Source of the DNA: Microbacterium sp. TNHR37B
GTDB lineage: Bacteria > Actinomycetota > Actinomycetes > Actinomycetales > Microbacteriaceae
Direction of reading: 5' to 3'
NCBI RefSeq assembly: GCF_001620065.1
Contig: NZ_LQGV01000003.1
Coordinates: forward strand, 62,001 to 126,000
DNA length: 64,000 nt
Position 1 is the first letter of the stretch. The number at the start of each line of letters is the position of its first letter. The notes under the pieces are model-generated. The model had not been told where the DNA came from. It was given only the letters and a program-made list of their open reading frames with translations, and did not search any database. The translations under genes were made by a program, and so were the position numbers. This document shows positions 33,742-43,537 of this stretch, piece by piece.

Positions 33742-34797
33742 TCAGCGTCGACGGCGGGTGGCGTCGTGCACCTCTCCGACGAGTTCCTCGATGATGTCCT
33801 CCAGGAACAGCACGGCAGTCGTCTCACCGCGGCGGTCGCGGACCTGCGCGAGGTGACGGCTCGATCGGCGCATGAGGGCGAGGGCGTCCTCGAGGTCGGT
33901 GGTCTCGGAGACGGGGACCATCTGGTGGATGCGCTTGGCGGGGATCCTCGTCGTCGCCGCCGCGTCGGGTCCCGGACCCTCCGCCGCCCGCAGCACGTCC
34001 TTGAGGTGGACGTAGCCCACGGGAGAACCGGCCTCGTCGACGATCACATATCGGGAGAAGCCGTGCCGGGAGACGGCCCGTTCGATCTCGTCGGGTGTCG
34101 TCGACTCGGGAAGGGTCACCAGTTCCGACAGCGGCACGGCGATGTCCATCGCCTTCTTCTCGGTGAACTCGACCGCCGCCGTCACCGCACCCGAGGCGTC
34201 GTCGAGCACCCCCTCGATCCGTGACTGGTTGACGATCGTGGCGACCTCATCGAGCGTGAACGTCGAGGCGGCCTCGTCCTTGGGCTCCACGCGGAACAGG
34301 CGCACGACATGGTTGGCCGTCCAGTTGAGCGCGACGATGATCGGATGGAACAGCTTGGACACCCAGACGAGAGGTGTCGCCAGCAGCAGAACGGCCCGGT
34401 CGGGAAGCGAGAAGGCGAGGTTCTTCGGAACCATCTCGCCGAAGACGACGTGGAGGTAGGAGACGAGGATCAGCGCCAGGGCGAAGGCGATGCCTCCGAT
34501 GACCGCCTCGCTCCAGCCCGTGAGTCCCAGCGGCACCTCCAGCAGGTGGTGGATCGCCGGCTCCGACACGTTCAGGATGAGCAGCGAGCAGATCGTGATG
34601 CCGAGCTGGCTCGTGGCGAGCATGAGCGTGGCGTGCTCCATCGCATACAGCGCCGTCTTCGCAGCCCGCGACCCGCGCTCGGCGAGAGGCTCGATCTGCG
34701 AGCGACGCGCAGAGATCACGGCGAACTCCGCACCGACGAAGAAGGCGTTGAAGACGAGGAGCACGAACAGCCACGCGATTCCGGCCCAGTCGTTCAT
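33742..34797 (-). CDS. CNNM/CorC-type (hemolysin family) membrane protein, second paralogue
   Basis: A 351-aa protein with an N-terminal DUF21/CNNM transmembrane domain (about 1-190; FFVGAEFAVISARRSQIEPLAERG) and a paired CBS domain (about 205-330). It lacks the C-terminal CorC/HlyC domain of its neighbour and ends shortly after the CBS pair. CNNM proteins are linked to Mg2+ (and Co2+) efflux; the 'hemolysin' name is historical. ATG 34797 overlaps the stop of the upstream paralogue by four bases, so the two are co-translated and may heterodimerise. Confidence 0.88.
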   Translation of the reverse strand: MNDWAGIAWLFVLLVFNAFFVGAEFAVISARRSQIEPLAERGSRAAKTALYAMEHATLMLATSQLGITICSLLILNVSEPAIHHLLEVPLGLTGWSEAVIGGIAFALALILVSYLHVVFGEMVPKNLAFSLPDRAVLLLATPLVWVSKLFHPIIVALNWTANHVVRLFRVEPKDEAASTFTLDEVATIVNQSRIEGVLDDASGAVTAAVEFTEKKAMDIAVPLSELVTLPESTTPDEIERAVSRHGFSRYVIVDEAGSPVGYVHLKDVLRAAEGPGPDAAATTRIPAKRIHQMVPVSETTDLEDALALMRRSSRHLAQVRDRRGETTAVLFLEDIIEELVGEVHDATRRRR

Positions 34798-36140
34798 CGC
34801 TGCCCTCCGTCCGACTCGCCGCGCACGACGGCGTCCGCATCAGCGGGAAGCGGCCGCGGCGTGAACCGCACGCGATCGACGCGGCGCCCGTCCATCCGGT
34901 GCACGGTGAGGGTGCCGTCCTCGATCTCCACGGCGTCGCCGACGACGGGAATGCGCTCGAGCGTGGACATGATGAACCCGCCGACGGTGTCGTAGACGTC
35001 GCCCTCGGGCACGCGGATCCCGGTCCGGTCGAGCACCTCATCCGGGCGCAGATCGGCGGGGAAGGTGACCGTGTCGACACCGCGGACGATCCCCGCGCGG
35101 TTGCGGTCGTGCTCGTCCAACACCTCGCCGACGATCTCCTCCACGAGATCCTCCAGCGTCACGACGCCGGCGGTTCCGCCGTACTCGTCGACCACGATCG
35201 CCATCTGATATCCGCGACCGCGCAGCTCGGACATGAGGGCGTCCAGGTGCACGGCCTCCGGGACGCGCAGCGGCTCTTCGGCGATGGCCGCGGCGGGGAC
35301 CTCGGCGCGGCGGTCGCGGGGGACGCTGACGGCCTGCTTGAGGTGCACGATCCCGGTGATGTCGTCCATGGAGTCGTCGTAGACGGGGAATCGGCTGTGG
35401 CCCGTCCGACGGGCGAGCTGGATGACGTCTTCGACGCTGTCCCCGGCCGCGACAGCGTGCACGCTGGGGCGCGGGGTCATGACATCGGCGGTGGTCAGAC
35501 GGGCGAAGGTGAGCGTCCGGTCCAGAAGTGAGGCGGTGTCTTCCTCGAGCACTCCGGCGTTGGCCGAGCGACGGACGAGGCTCGAGAGCTCCTCCGCCGT
35601 GCGGGCGCCCGAGAGCTCCTCCTTCGGCTCCACCCCCATCGCCCGCAGGACGCCATTGGCGCTGCCGTTGAGGACGACGATCGCCGGGCGGAACACCGTC
35701 GTGAAAGCGACCTGGAAGGGGATGACGAGCTTCGCGGTCTGCCGCGGCACCGCGAGGGCGAAGTTCTTGGGAACGAGCTCACCCAGGATCATCGAGAACA
35801 CCGTGGCCACCGAGATCGCGACGATCGTCGCGATGGGACGCACCGCCGACTCGGGGATCCCCCAGCCCGTGAGCAGCGGCGAGAGCAGGTTCGACAGCGC
35901 CGGCTCCATCGTGTACCCGGTCAGGAGCGTCGTCAGGGTGATGCCGAGCTGTGCGCTCGACAGGTGCGTCGAGGTGATCCTCAGCGCACTGATCGTCAGC
36001 GACAGACGCGACTCGCCGGCGGTCTGCCGTTTCTCGAGCTCGGCGCGGTCGAGGTTCACGAGCGCGAACTCGCTGGCGACGAACAGCCCCGTGCCGATGG
36101 TCAGAAGGAGCCCCACGCCCAACATGACGTAGTCCATCAC
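34794..36140 (-). CDS. CNNM/CorC-type (hemolysin family) membrane protein, full-length paralogue
   Basis: A 448-aa protein with a DUF21 transmembrane domain (about 1-195; [22 protein letters not shown]), a CBS pair (about 215-340, with [23 protein letters not shown] and [25 protein letters not shown]), and a C-terminal CorC/HlyC domain (about 350-440, [19 protein letters not shown]). It is likely a magnesium/cobalt transport or homeostasis protein. The start is written as GTG 36140, but the adjacent in-frame ATG at 36137 is equally possible. The 124-bp gap upstream separates it from guaB1. Confidence 0.9.
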   Translation of the reverse strand: MMDYVMLGVGLLLTIGTGLFVASEFALVNLDRAELEKRQTAGESRLSLTISALRITSTHLSSAQLGITLTTLLTGYTMEPALSNLLSPLLTGWGIPESAVRPIATIVAISVATVFSMILGELVPKNFALAVPRQTAKLVIPFQVAFTTVFRPAIVVLNGSANGVLRAMGVEPKEELSGARTAEELSSLVRRSANAGVLEEDTASLLDRTLTFARLTTADVMTPRPSVHAVAAGDSVEDVIQLARRTGHSRFPVYDDSMDDITGIVHLKQAVSVPRDRRAEVPAAAIAEEPLRVPEAVHLDALMSELRGRGYQMAIVVDEYGGTAGVVTLEDLVEEIVGEVLDEHDRNRAGIVRGVDTVTFPADLRPDEVLDRTGIRVPEGDVYDTVGGFIMSTLERIPVVGDAVEIEDGTLTVHRMDGRRVDRVRFTPRPLPADADAVVRGESDGGQR

Positions 36141-36264
36141 GCGTCACCCCCGCTCGCGCGGAAGAAGGGTCGGTGGGGCGAGCGTCTGCAACTAGGAGGG
36201 TCGTCCATTGTGCAGACGATTGTACGGCACGCCACCCCGGCGGACGCCGGTCGTCGGGCGGTCG

Positions 36265-37722
36265 CTACCAGCTGACGGGCAACGCCTTGCCCTCTTCGTA
36301 TCCGGCGGCCGACTGCAGGCCCACGAGGGCACGCTCATGGAACTCCGCCACCGTTGCCGCACCGGCGTAGGTGAACGAGGAACGCACGCCCGAGGTGATC
36401 ATGTCGACGAGGTCCTCCACGGAGGGTCGCAGCGGGTCGAGGTAGATCCGCGACGACGAGATCCCTTCCGCGAAGAGTTCCTTACGTGCGCGCTCGTACG
36501 GGTCGAGACGCCCGAAGCGGCCGTGGACGGCCTTCGTGGAGGCCATGCCCCACGACTCCTTGTACACGCGGCCGGCTTCGTCGGTCTGCAGCTGCCCCGG
36601 CGCCTCCAGCGTGCCGGCGAACCACGACCCGATCATGACCGAAGCGGCCCCGGCTGCCAGAGCGAGAGCGACATCGCGCGGGTAGCGCACACCGCCGTCG
36701 GCCCACACGTGGGCACCCCGCTCCGCCGCCGCCTGAGCGGTCTCGAGCACGGCGGAGAACTGCGGCCTGCCCACGGCGGTCATCATGCGCGTCGTACACA
36801 TCGCCCCCGGGCCGACTCCCACCTTGAGGATCGAGGCGCCCGCATCGACGAGGTCGGCCACACCGTCGGCCGTCACGATGTTGCCCGCGGCGATCGGCAC
36901 ACCGAGATCCAGGGCGGCGACCTCGCGGAGCGCGCGGAGCATCCCCTCCTGGTGTCCGTGCGCGGTGTCGACGACGAGCACGTCCACACCGGCGGCGACC
37001 AGGGCCCGTGCCTTGCCGGCGACATCGCCGTTGATGCCCACAGCGGCCGCCACGATGAGGCGCCCGTTCGCGTCGACGGCCGGACGGTAGAGAGTGGAGC
37101 GCAGGGCGGTGCGCTGCGAGAGAGTGCCCACGAGGTATCCGTGGTGGAGCACGCAGACGGTCTCCGCTTCGGCGGCGACGATGAGGTCGAATGCGTGGCG
37201 GGCATCGGTCACATCGTCGGCGTCGATCGAGGCGACGCGCCCGCGAACGAGATCCCCCAGGCGGGCGTCGGAGAGGGCGGTTCCCAGGCGCTGGGCCGGC
37301 ACGACGCCGAGAACGTCGTCGCGGTGCACGCGGCCCTCACGTTCGACGGCGACGACGATCCCGTGGCCGTCGGTCGGCGGCAGCAGGAGCGCGGCTTCGG
37401 CGACCGTGGCCTCGGGCGGCAGCACCAGGGGGGTGTCCCACACCACGGGCTGGTCCTTGACCCAGCGGATGGCGGCGTCGATCTGCTGCAGCGCCATGTC
37501 CTGCGGGAGGACGCCGAGTCCGCCACGGCGGGCCAGCGCCGCGGCCAGGCGCGGACCGGTGACCGAGTTCATGTTGGATGCCACGAGCGGAAGCGTCGCC
37601 GTCGTCCCGTCACCGGGGGCCAGGTCCACGTCCAGGCGGCTCGTGACGGCCGAACGCCGGGGAACGAGGAAGACGTCGGAGTACGTCAGATCGACCTGGG
37701 GTCGCGCGCCGGAGAACTGCAT
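36265..37722 (-). CDS. guaB1: GuaB1 IMP-dehydrogenase-related protein (GMP reductase type)
   Basis: A 485-aa IMPDH/GMPR-family TIM barrel with an internal CBS pair (about 90-210). The Cys loop [18 protein letters not shown] (Cys about 308) and [32 protein letters not shown] are catalytic and phosphate-binding segments. Actinobacterial GuaB1 has been shown to act as a CBS-regulated GMP reductase (GMP to IMP), distinct from true GuaB. The N-terminus [16 protein letters not shown] supports ATG 37722, which has TAGCCT 6 bases upstream (leaderless pattern). Confidence 0.93.
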   Translation of the reverse strand: MQFSGARPQVDLTYSDVFLVPRRSAVTSRLDVDLAPGDGTTATLPLVASNMNSVTGPRLAAALARRGGLGVLPQDMALQQIDAAIRWVKDQPVVWDTPLVLPPEATVAEAALLLPPTDGHGIVVAVEREGRVHRDDVLGVVPAQRLGTALSDARLGDLVRGRVASIDADDVTDARHAFDLIVAAEAETVCVLHHGYLVGTLSQRTALRSTLYRPAVDANGRLIVAAAVGINGDVAGKARALVAAGVDVLVVDTAHGHQEGMLRALREVAALDLGVPIAAGNIVTADGVADLVDAGASILKVGVGPGAMCTTRMMTAVGRPQFSAVLETAQAAAERGAHVWADGGVRYPRDVALALAAGAASVMIGSWFAGTLEAPGQLQTDEAGRVYKESWGMASTKAVHGRFGRLDPYERARKELFAEGISSSRIYLDPLRPSVEDLVDMITSGVRSSFTYAGAATVAEFHERALVGLQSAAGYEEGKALPVSW

Positions 37723-37911
37723 ACTCCGAGGCTACCCACTCGGCACTGCCCGGGGCCGGGACGGCGGCGAACTCCTGCCCTCCGTCAGCCCGTCGCCATG
37801 CGGGAGGAACGAACGACGAGACGTATTCCTGGGCTACCCTTGATAGTCGTGCGCGCGGGCCACGACAGTGCCCCGCAGCATCTGAACTTCACCGATGAAA
37901 GCAGGCGAATC

Positions 37912-40900
37912 GTGTCCAGCCAGGTGACCGGCGTGGGAACTTCGAACGACGGCGAATTCGGGGCCAACGAATGGCTCGTCGCCGAGATGTACGAGCAGTA
38001 CACGAAGGACCGGAACTCGGTGGATCGCGCCTGGTGGCCGATCCTCGACGCCTACCAGCCTCAGGCGGAGACCGCGAGCGCCACGACGGTTCCCACGACC
38101 CCGCCCTCCGCCACGGCCGCACCGTCCGAGGCCCGGCCGGTCACGGCACCCATCCCCGTCGTCGGGACGGCCCCGGTGGCCCGGACCACGGCGCGCCCCG
38201 CCGCGCCGCAGCCGGTTCCCGCGCAGGCACCCAAGTCGGCTCCGTCGACCCCCGAAGCCGCGGGAGAGGACGTCGTCACACCGCTGCGGGGCATGCCGAA
38301 GACCCTCGCGGCCAACATGGACGAATCGCTCACCGTTCCCACGGCCACGAGCGTGCGCACCGTTCCGGCCAAGCTCATGATCGACAACCGGATCGTGATC
38401 AACAACCACATGTCGCGCACGCGAGGCGGCAAGGTGAGCTTCACGCACCTCATCGGCTGGGCGCTCATCCAGGCCCTCAAGGTCTTCCCCAGCCAAAACG
38501 TGGCCTACGCGGAGGTCGACGGCAAGCCGTCGGTGGTCGCTCCGGCCCACATCAACCTCGGCATCGCGATCGACCTGCCCAAGCCCGACGGCACCCGGGC
38601 GCTCATGGTCCCCAGCATCAAGCGTGCGGAGTCCCTGACGTTCCACGAGTACCTCGCCTCGTACGAAGACCTCGTCAAGCGCGCCCGCGCCGGCAAACTG
38701 ACCGCCGCGGATTTCCAGGGCACCACCATCTCCCTCACCAACCCCGGCGGCATCGGGACGGTGCACTCGGTCCCCCGCCTCATGAAGGGGCAGGGCTGCA
38801 TCGTGGGCGCCGGAGCGCTGGAGTACCCGGCGGAGTTCCAGGGTTCGAGCGAGAAGACCCTGGTCGAGCTCGGCATCGGGAAGACGATCACCCTCACGAG
38901 CACCTACGACCACCGGGTCATCCAGGGCGCCGGCTCGGGCGAGTTCCTCAAGATCGTCCACGAGATGCTCATCGGTCAGCGCGGGTTCTACGAGGACATC
39001 TTCGCCGCCCTGCGCATCCCCTACGCGCCGATCCACTGGGGCGGGGACATCAACGTCGACATCGCCGAGCGCGTCGACAAGACGGCGCGTGTGCAGGAGC
39101 TCATCAACTCGTTCCGCGTGCGCGGGCACCTGATGGCGGACATCGATCCGCTCGAGTACGTGCAGCGCACTCACCCCGACCTCGAGATCGAGTCGCACGG
39201 CCTGACCTTCTGGGACCTCGACCGTGAGTTCGTCACCGGGGGCTTCGGGGGGAAGCGCACCATGAAGCTGCGCGAGATCCTCGGGGTGCTGCGCGACTCC
39301 TACTGCCGCACGATCGGCATCGAGTACATGCACATCCAGGACCCTGCCCAGCGCAAGTGGTTCCAGGACAACGTCGAGGTCAAGTACCAGAAGCCGGGGC
39401 ACGACGAACAGCTCCGCATCCTCGACAAGCTCAACCAGGCCGAGGCCTTCGAGACCTTCCTGCAGACCAAGTACGTCGGCCAGAAGCGCTTCAGCCTGGA
39501 AGGCGGAGAGTCGCTCATCCCCCTCCTCGACGAGGTTCTGCAGGGCGCGGCAGGCGCGGGCCTCGACGGCGCCGCGATCGGCATGGCTCACCGCGGCCGT
39601 CTCAACGTCCTCACCAACATCGCCGGAAAGACCTACGGTCAGGTCTTCCGCGAGTTCGAGGGCTCCGTGGCGATCGGCTCCAAGAGCGGCTCGGGCGATG
39701 TCAAGTACCACCTCGGCACCGAAGGGACCTTCGTCTCCGATGCCGGCGAGGAGATCCCGGTCTACCTCGCGGCCAACCCGTCGCACCTCGAGACCGTCGA
39801 CGGCGTGCTGGAGGGGATCGTGCGGGCCAAGCAGGACCGCATGCCCATCGGCTCCTTCTCGTGGCTGCCCATCCTGGTGCACGGGGATGCCGCCTTCGCG
39901 GGCCAGGGCGTCGTGGTCGAGACGCTCCAGATGTCGCAGCTGCGCGGTTACCGCACGGGCGGCACGGTGCACGTCGTCGTCAACAACCAGGTGGGCTTCA
40001 CGACGCTTCCCCAGGACGGTCGCACCTCGGTCTATGCGACCGATGTCGCCAAGACCATCCAGGCTCCCATCTTCCACGTCAACGGGGACGACCCGGAGGC
40101 GGTCGTCCGCGTCGCCGAGCTGGCGTTCCGCTATCGCGAGGAGTTCCACCGCGACGTCGTGATCGACCTCGTCTGCTACCGGCGCCGAGGACACAACGAG
40201 GGTGACGACCCCTCGATGACGCAGCCCCTCATGACCAACCTCATCGAGGCGAAGCGGTCGGTCCGTCGCCTCTACACCGAGTCGCTCGTCGGTCGCGGCG
40301 ACATCACCGAGGAGGAGTACGAGAAGGCCAAGCAGGACTTCCAGAACCGCCTCGAGGTCGCCTTCGCCGAGACGCACGCCGCCGAGACCGGCTCGACCGG
40401 GATCGTGACCTCCACGGGCTCGGTCGACGTCGCCGTCGGCGCCCCGGAGACGACGGGGGTCTCGACCGCGGTCGTCCACCAGATCGGCGACGCGTTCGTC
40501 AACCGCCCCGAGGGCTTCACCGTCCACAGCAAGCTGCAGCAGCTCCTCGAGAAGCGCCACGACATGAGCCGCAACGGCTCGATCGACTGGGCGTTCGGCG
40601 AGCTCCTCGCCTTTGGCTCGCTCCTCATGGAGGGCACCAACGTCCGCCTCGCCGGTCAGGACGCCCGTCGGGGAACGTTCGTGCAGCGCCACGCCGTCAT
40701 GCACGATCGCGCGAACGGCCAGGAGTGGCTGCCGCTGGCGAACCTCGGCGAGAACCAGGGGCGCTTCTACGTGTACGACTCGCTGCTCAGCGAGTATGCC
40801 GCCATGGGCTTCGAGTACGGCTACTCGGTCGAGCGCGCCGACACGCTGACGCTGTGGGAGGCGCAGTTCGGCGACTTCGCCAACGGCGCGCAGTCCGTCG

Positions 40901-41604
40901 TGGACGAGTACATCTCCGCCGCGGAGCAGAAGTGGAGCCAGCAGTCCAGCGTCGTCCTCCTCCTCCCCCACGGATACGAAGGTCAGGGACCGGACCACTC
41001 CTCGGCTCGCATCGAGCGCTATCTGCAGATGTGCGCGCAGGACAACATGACCGTGGCGCGACCGTCCACACCCGCCTCGTACTTCCATCTCCTTCGCCGG
41101 CAGGCCTACGCGCGCCCGCGTCGACCGCTGATCGTCTTCACTCCCAAGGCCATGCTGCGCCTGCGCGGCGCGACGAGCCCGGTGGGCGCGTTCACCGAGG
41201 GGCGCTTCGAACCGGTGCTCGATGACGATCGCGGCATCGACAAGAGCGCCGTGCGCCGCGTGTTGCTCCATTCCGGGAAGATCCACTGGGATCTCAAGGC
41301 AGAGCTCGACAAGAACCCGAACCCGGCGATCGCGCTGGTGCGGCTGGAGCAGTTCTATCCGGCGCCGGTCGACGAGCTCAACGCGGTGCTGGCCGAGTAT
41401 CCGAACGCGGAACTCGTGTGGGTGCAGGACGAGCCGGAGAACCAGGGCGCGTGGCCCTTCATCGCCCTCGAAGTGGTCAAGCATCTGCGCGGACGCACCA
41501 TCTCGCGCGTCTCCCGCCCCGCGGCCGCCTCCACGGCCACCGGCTCGCCGAAGGTGCACGCCGTCGAGCAGTCCACCATCATGCAGGAGGCGCTCCGGGT
41601 CTGA
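37912..41604 (+). CDS. kgd: Multifunctional 2-oxoglutarate decarboxylase/dehydrogenase E1-E2 (Kgd/OdhA)
   Basis: A 1230-aa fused TCA-cycle enzyme of actinobacterial type. A short E1 N-terminal helix (GANEWLVAEMYEQYTKD) is followed by an Ala/Pro/Thr-rich linker (about 60-120), an E2 succinyltransferase catalytic domain (about 125-360; STYDHRVIQGAGSGEF), and the E1 thiamine-diphosphate decarboxylase (about 400-1230; MAHRGRLNVLTNI, HGDAAFAGQGVV, GHNEGDDPSMTQP). The lipoyl domain is absent, as usual. The GTG start at 37912 gives a length like mycobacterial Kgd; the reading frame runs open upstream through guaB1 but that part is non-coding. In relatives it is inhibited by the FHA protein GarA/OdhI. 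Confidence 0.95.
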   Translation: MSSQVTGVGTSNDGEFGANEWLVAEMYEQYTKDRNSVDRAWWPILDAYQPQAETASATTVPTTPPSATAAPSEARPVTAPIPVVGTAPVARTTARPAAPQPVPAQAPKSAPSTPEAAGEDVVTPLRGMPKTLAANMDESLTVPTATSVRTVPAKLMIDNRIVINNHMSRTRGGKVSFTHLIGWALIQALKVFPSQNVAYAEVDGKPSVVAPAHINLGIAIDLPKPDGTRALMVPSIKRAESLTFHEYLASYEDLVKRARAGKLTAADFQGTTISLTNPGGIGTVHSVPRLMKGQGCIVGAGALEYPAEFQGSSEKTLVELGIGKTITLTSTYDHRVIQGAGSGEFLKIVHEMLIGQRGFYEDIFAALRIPYAPIHWGGDINVDIAERVDKTARVQELINSFRVRGHLMADIDPLEYVQRTHPDLEIESHGLTFWDLDREFVTGGFGGKRTMKLREILGVLRDSYCRTIGIEYMHIQDPAQRKWFQDNVEVKYQKPGHDEQLRILDKLNQAEAFETFLQTKYVGQKRFSLEGGESLIPLLDEVLQGAAGAGLDGAAIGMAHRGRLNVLTNIAGKTYGQVFREFEGSVAIGSKSGSGDVKYHLGTEGTFVSDAGEEIPVYLAANPSHLETVDGVLEGIVRAKQDRMPIGSFSWLPILVHGDAAFAGQGVVVETLQMSQLRGYRTGGTVHVVVNNQVGFTTLPQDGRTSVYATDVAKTIQAPIFHVNGDDPEAVVRVAELAFRYREEFHRDVVIDLVCYRRRGHNEGDDPSMTQPLMTNLIEAKRSVRRLYTESLVGRGDITEEEYEKAKQDFQNRLEVAFAETHAAETGSTGIVTSTGSVDVAVGAPETTGVSTAVVHQIGDAFVNRPEGFTVHSKLQQLLEKRHDMSRNGSIDWAFGELLAFGSLLMEGTNVRLAGQDARRGTFVQRHAVMHDRANGQEWLPLANLGENQGRFYVYDSLLSEYAAMGFEYGYSVERADTLTLWEAQFGDFANGAQSVVDEYISAAEQKWSQQSSVVLLLPHGYEGQGPDHSSARIERYLQMCAQDNMTVARPSTPASYFHLLRRQAYARPRRPLIVFTPKAMLRLRGATSPVGAFTEGRFEPVLDDDRGIDKSAVRRVLLHSGKIHWDLKAELDKNPNPAIALVRLEQFYPAPVDELNAVLAEYPNAELVWVQDEPENQGAWPFIALEVVKHLRGRTISRVSRPAAASTATGSPKVHAVEQSTIMQEALRV

Positions 41605-41632
41605 GCCGGCAGACGAGCGCCACCGGCGCGAC

Positions 41633-42532
41633 ATGGACGTGGCACTCCTCGTGAACCCCGCCGCACGGTCGGGGGCACGTTCCGCTGCGGCGTTGCGGTG
41701 CGCGGAACACCTCCACGCCCACGGGGTGAGAACGACCGTGCTGGCCGGAGGGAGCCCGTCGGAGTCCGCCGACCTCGTCCGGCGAGCGGTGGATGCCGGC
41801 GCGGATGCCGTGGTCGTCGCCGGCGGCGATGGGACTGTCCGGATCGCCGCGGAAGCGCTCGCCCACACCGGGGTACCTCTCGCTCCCCTCGCCATCGGCA
41901 CCGGCAATGATCTCGCCACCTCCCTCGGCTATCGCGAGCGCGACGCCGAAGGCACCGCCCGCGCTGTCCTGGGGTCAGCCGTGAAGACGATCGACCTCGG
42001 CCGCATCCAGCGTGCCGATGGCTCCGTGGCGCTCTTCACGACGGTGCTCGCGAGCGGGTTCGATGCGAAGGTGAACGATCGCGCCAACCGGATGCGGTTT
42101 CCGCGCGGTCGGTCCCGCTACACGGTGGCCCTGCTCATCGAGTTCGCGAGATTGCGCGGGCAGCGGTTCCACCTCACCCTGGAACATGCCGACGGGTCTG
42201 AGGAGCACGTCGACCGGGACCTCATCATGGCAGCTCTGGGCAACGGTCCCTCCTACGGAGGCGGCATCCCGATCTGCCCCGATGCGTCGCAGGAGGACGG
42301 ACTGCTCGATCTGACCCTCGTGCGCCCCGCCGGTCGCCCCCGGCTCCTGCGGCTTCTGCCCCGCGTGTATCGGGGCACGCACGGGACACTGCCCGAAGTA
42401 TCGATGTGTCGGGTGCGCGCCGTGCGGATGGAAGCGGCCGACATCACGGCCTACGCCGACGGAGACCCGGTCGGACCGCTTCCACTCCGGGTGGATGTCC
42501 TCCCCGGCGCGCTCACCGTCCTCACCCCCTGA
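41633..42532 (+). CDS. Diacylglycerol/lipid kinase family protein (DagK_cat)
   Basis: A 299-aa DgkB/YegS-type lipid kinase. LLVNPAARSG at the start, the nucleotide motif VVVAGGDGTVRIAAEAL (about 60-75), IGTGNDLATSLG (about 88), and GNGPSYGGGIPICPDASQEDGLLDLTLV (about 203-230) are the family blocks. These enzymes phosphorylate diacylglycerol or related lipids at the membrane face. ATG 41633 lies 28 bases after the kgd stop; no own promoter is clear, so it may be read from kgd. Confidence 0.9.
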   Translation: MDVALLVNPAARSGARSAAALRCAEHLHAHGVRTTVLAGGSPSESADLVRRAVDAGADAVVVAGGDGTVRIAAEALAHTGVPLAPLAIGTGNDLATSLGYRERDAEGTARAVLGSAVKTIDLGRIQRADGSVALFTTVLASGFDAKVNDRANRMRFPRGRSRYTVALLIEFARLRGQRFHLTLEHADGSEEHVDRDLIMAALGNGPSYGGGIPICPDASQEDGLLDLTLVRPAGRPRLLRLLPRVYRGTHGTLPEVSMCRVRAVRMEAADITAYADGDPVGPLPLRVDVLPGALTVLTP

Positions 42533-42551
42533 CGGAGGCGCCTGGGGCGCG

Positions 42552-42797
42552 TCAGTGGTGGGTGGCCTGCTCCGCACGAAGGCGTGCCAACACCTGGTCG
42601 CGGAGCTCCTCGGGAGCCGTCTCACGGCACGCACGGGCGACCACTGCGGTCAGCGTCGTCGCCACGAGAGCCTCCTCGCGGCACGAATCGCAGTTCTCCA
42701 GGTGCTCCTTGATGTCGGAATGCTCCGTCTTGCAGACCTCGTTCCGCAAGTACTCCTCAAGGTCCTTCCGGGCTTTGTCGCAGCCGCAGTCGCTCAT
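42552..42797 (-). CDS. rsrA: Zinc-binding redox-sensitive anti-sigma factor RsrA
   Basis: An 81-aa ZAS-family anti-sigma factor. The redox-sensing zinc site H-x3-C-x2-C is present as HLENCDSC, with upstream cysteines in CGCDK and EVCK. In streptomycetes and mycobacteria, disulfide stress oxidises these cysteines, zinc is lost and SigR/SigH is released. The start ATGA overlaps the sigma gene stop, keeping the two in fixed ratio. Confidence 0.93.
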   Translation of the reverse strand: MSDCGCDKARKDLEEYLRNEVCKTEHSDIKEHLENCDSCREEALVATTLTAVVARACRETAPEELRDQVLARLRAEQATHH

Positions 42798-43444
42798 CTC
42801 GTGCTCCTCGTGGCGGGCACATCGATGCCGCGCTCTCTTGCATAGTCGGCGAGCAGTTCACGGAGCATTCGCCTGCCACGGTGCAGGCGGCTCATGACCG
42901 TGCCGATCGGGGTTTTCATGATGTCCGCGATCTCCTGATACGCGAATCCTTCGACGTCGGCGAGATACACCGCGAGGCGGAAGTCCTCGGGAATCTCTTG
43001 CAGTGCGTCCTTGACGGCGGATGCCGGCATGTGGTCGATCGCCTCGGCCTCCGCCGAGCGAGTACGTGTTGCGGTGGTCGACTCCGCACCGCCCAGCTGC
43101 CAGTCTTCGAGATCGTCGATCGTTCCCTGGTAGGGCTCGCGCTGCTTCTTCCGATACGTGTTGATGTACGTGTTGGTGAGAATGCGGTAGAGCCACGCCT
43201 TGAGATTGGTGCCCTGGGTGAAGGACGCCCACGAGGCGAACGCCTTGACGAACGTCTCTTGCACGAGGTCGGCCGCGTCGGCCGGGTTTCGCGTCATCCG
43301 CATCGCGGCGGCATAGAGCTGGTCCATGAAAGGAAGGGCCTGCTCTTCGAACTGGTGTCGCGGATCGGTTGCCGCCTCGTTTTCCATCAGGCGCCAGTCT
43401 ACGTCGCCGAACAGATCCGACACGGGTGGCAGCGTCGCGATCAT
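42794..43444 (-). CDS. sigR: Redox-stress ECF sigma factor SigR/SigH
   Basis: A 216-aa group-4 sigma factor. Region 2 contains [31 protein letters not shown] and [20 protein letters not shown]; region 4 contains [41 protein letters not shown], nearly identical to SigR/SigH of other actinobacteria. ATG 43444 was chosen because GAGGAG stands six bases upstream; the frame is open beyond but runs through the promoter. It controls thiol-oxidative-stress genes (thioredoxin, mycothiol, proteases). A SigR-type promoter lies upstream, implying autoregulation. Confidence 0.95.
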   Translation of the reverse strand: MIATLPPVSDLFGDVDWRLMENEAATDPRHQFEEQALPFMDQLYAAAMRMTRNPADAADLVQETFVKAFASWASFTQGTNLKAWLYRILTNTYINTYRKKQREPYQGTIDDLEDWQLGGAESTTATRTRSAEAEAIDHMPASAVKDALQEIPEDFRLAVYLADVEGFAYQEIADIMKTPIGTVMSRLHRGRRMLRELLADYARERGIDVPATRSTR

Positions 43445-43509
43445 GCCGCTCCTCGCTCTCCGGTCTCGAGATATTCCGCCGGCGGGTGTCGACGGGTTCG
43501 TTAGGGTAG

Positions 43510-43537
43510 AACTCGATGACTGCGTCCGGGTATTCCC
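43510..43537 (-). promoter_or_regulatory. SigR-type promoter of sigR
   Basis: On the minus strand GGGAAT (43532-43537) is followed after 19 bases by GTT (43510-43512). The SigR/SigH consensus is GGAAT-N18-GTT, so the spacing is one base longer when counted this way. Transcription would begin about 60 bases before the sigR start. The element lies inside the first codons of the divergent aroA gene. Confidence 0.6.

Noticed and set aside
36208..37911. N-terminal extension of Kgd by more than 560 codons
   Set aside because: The extension is antisense to guaB1 and unlike a protein; GTG 37912 gives the standard actinobacterial length and start.
37834..41919. A 1361-codon open frame on the minus strand opposite kgd
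   Set aside because: It is the shadow of the strongly supported Kgd gene, has no start signal or recognisable domain, and runs across two real genes.
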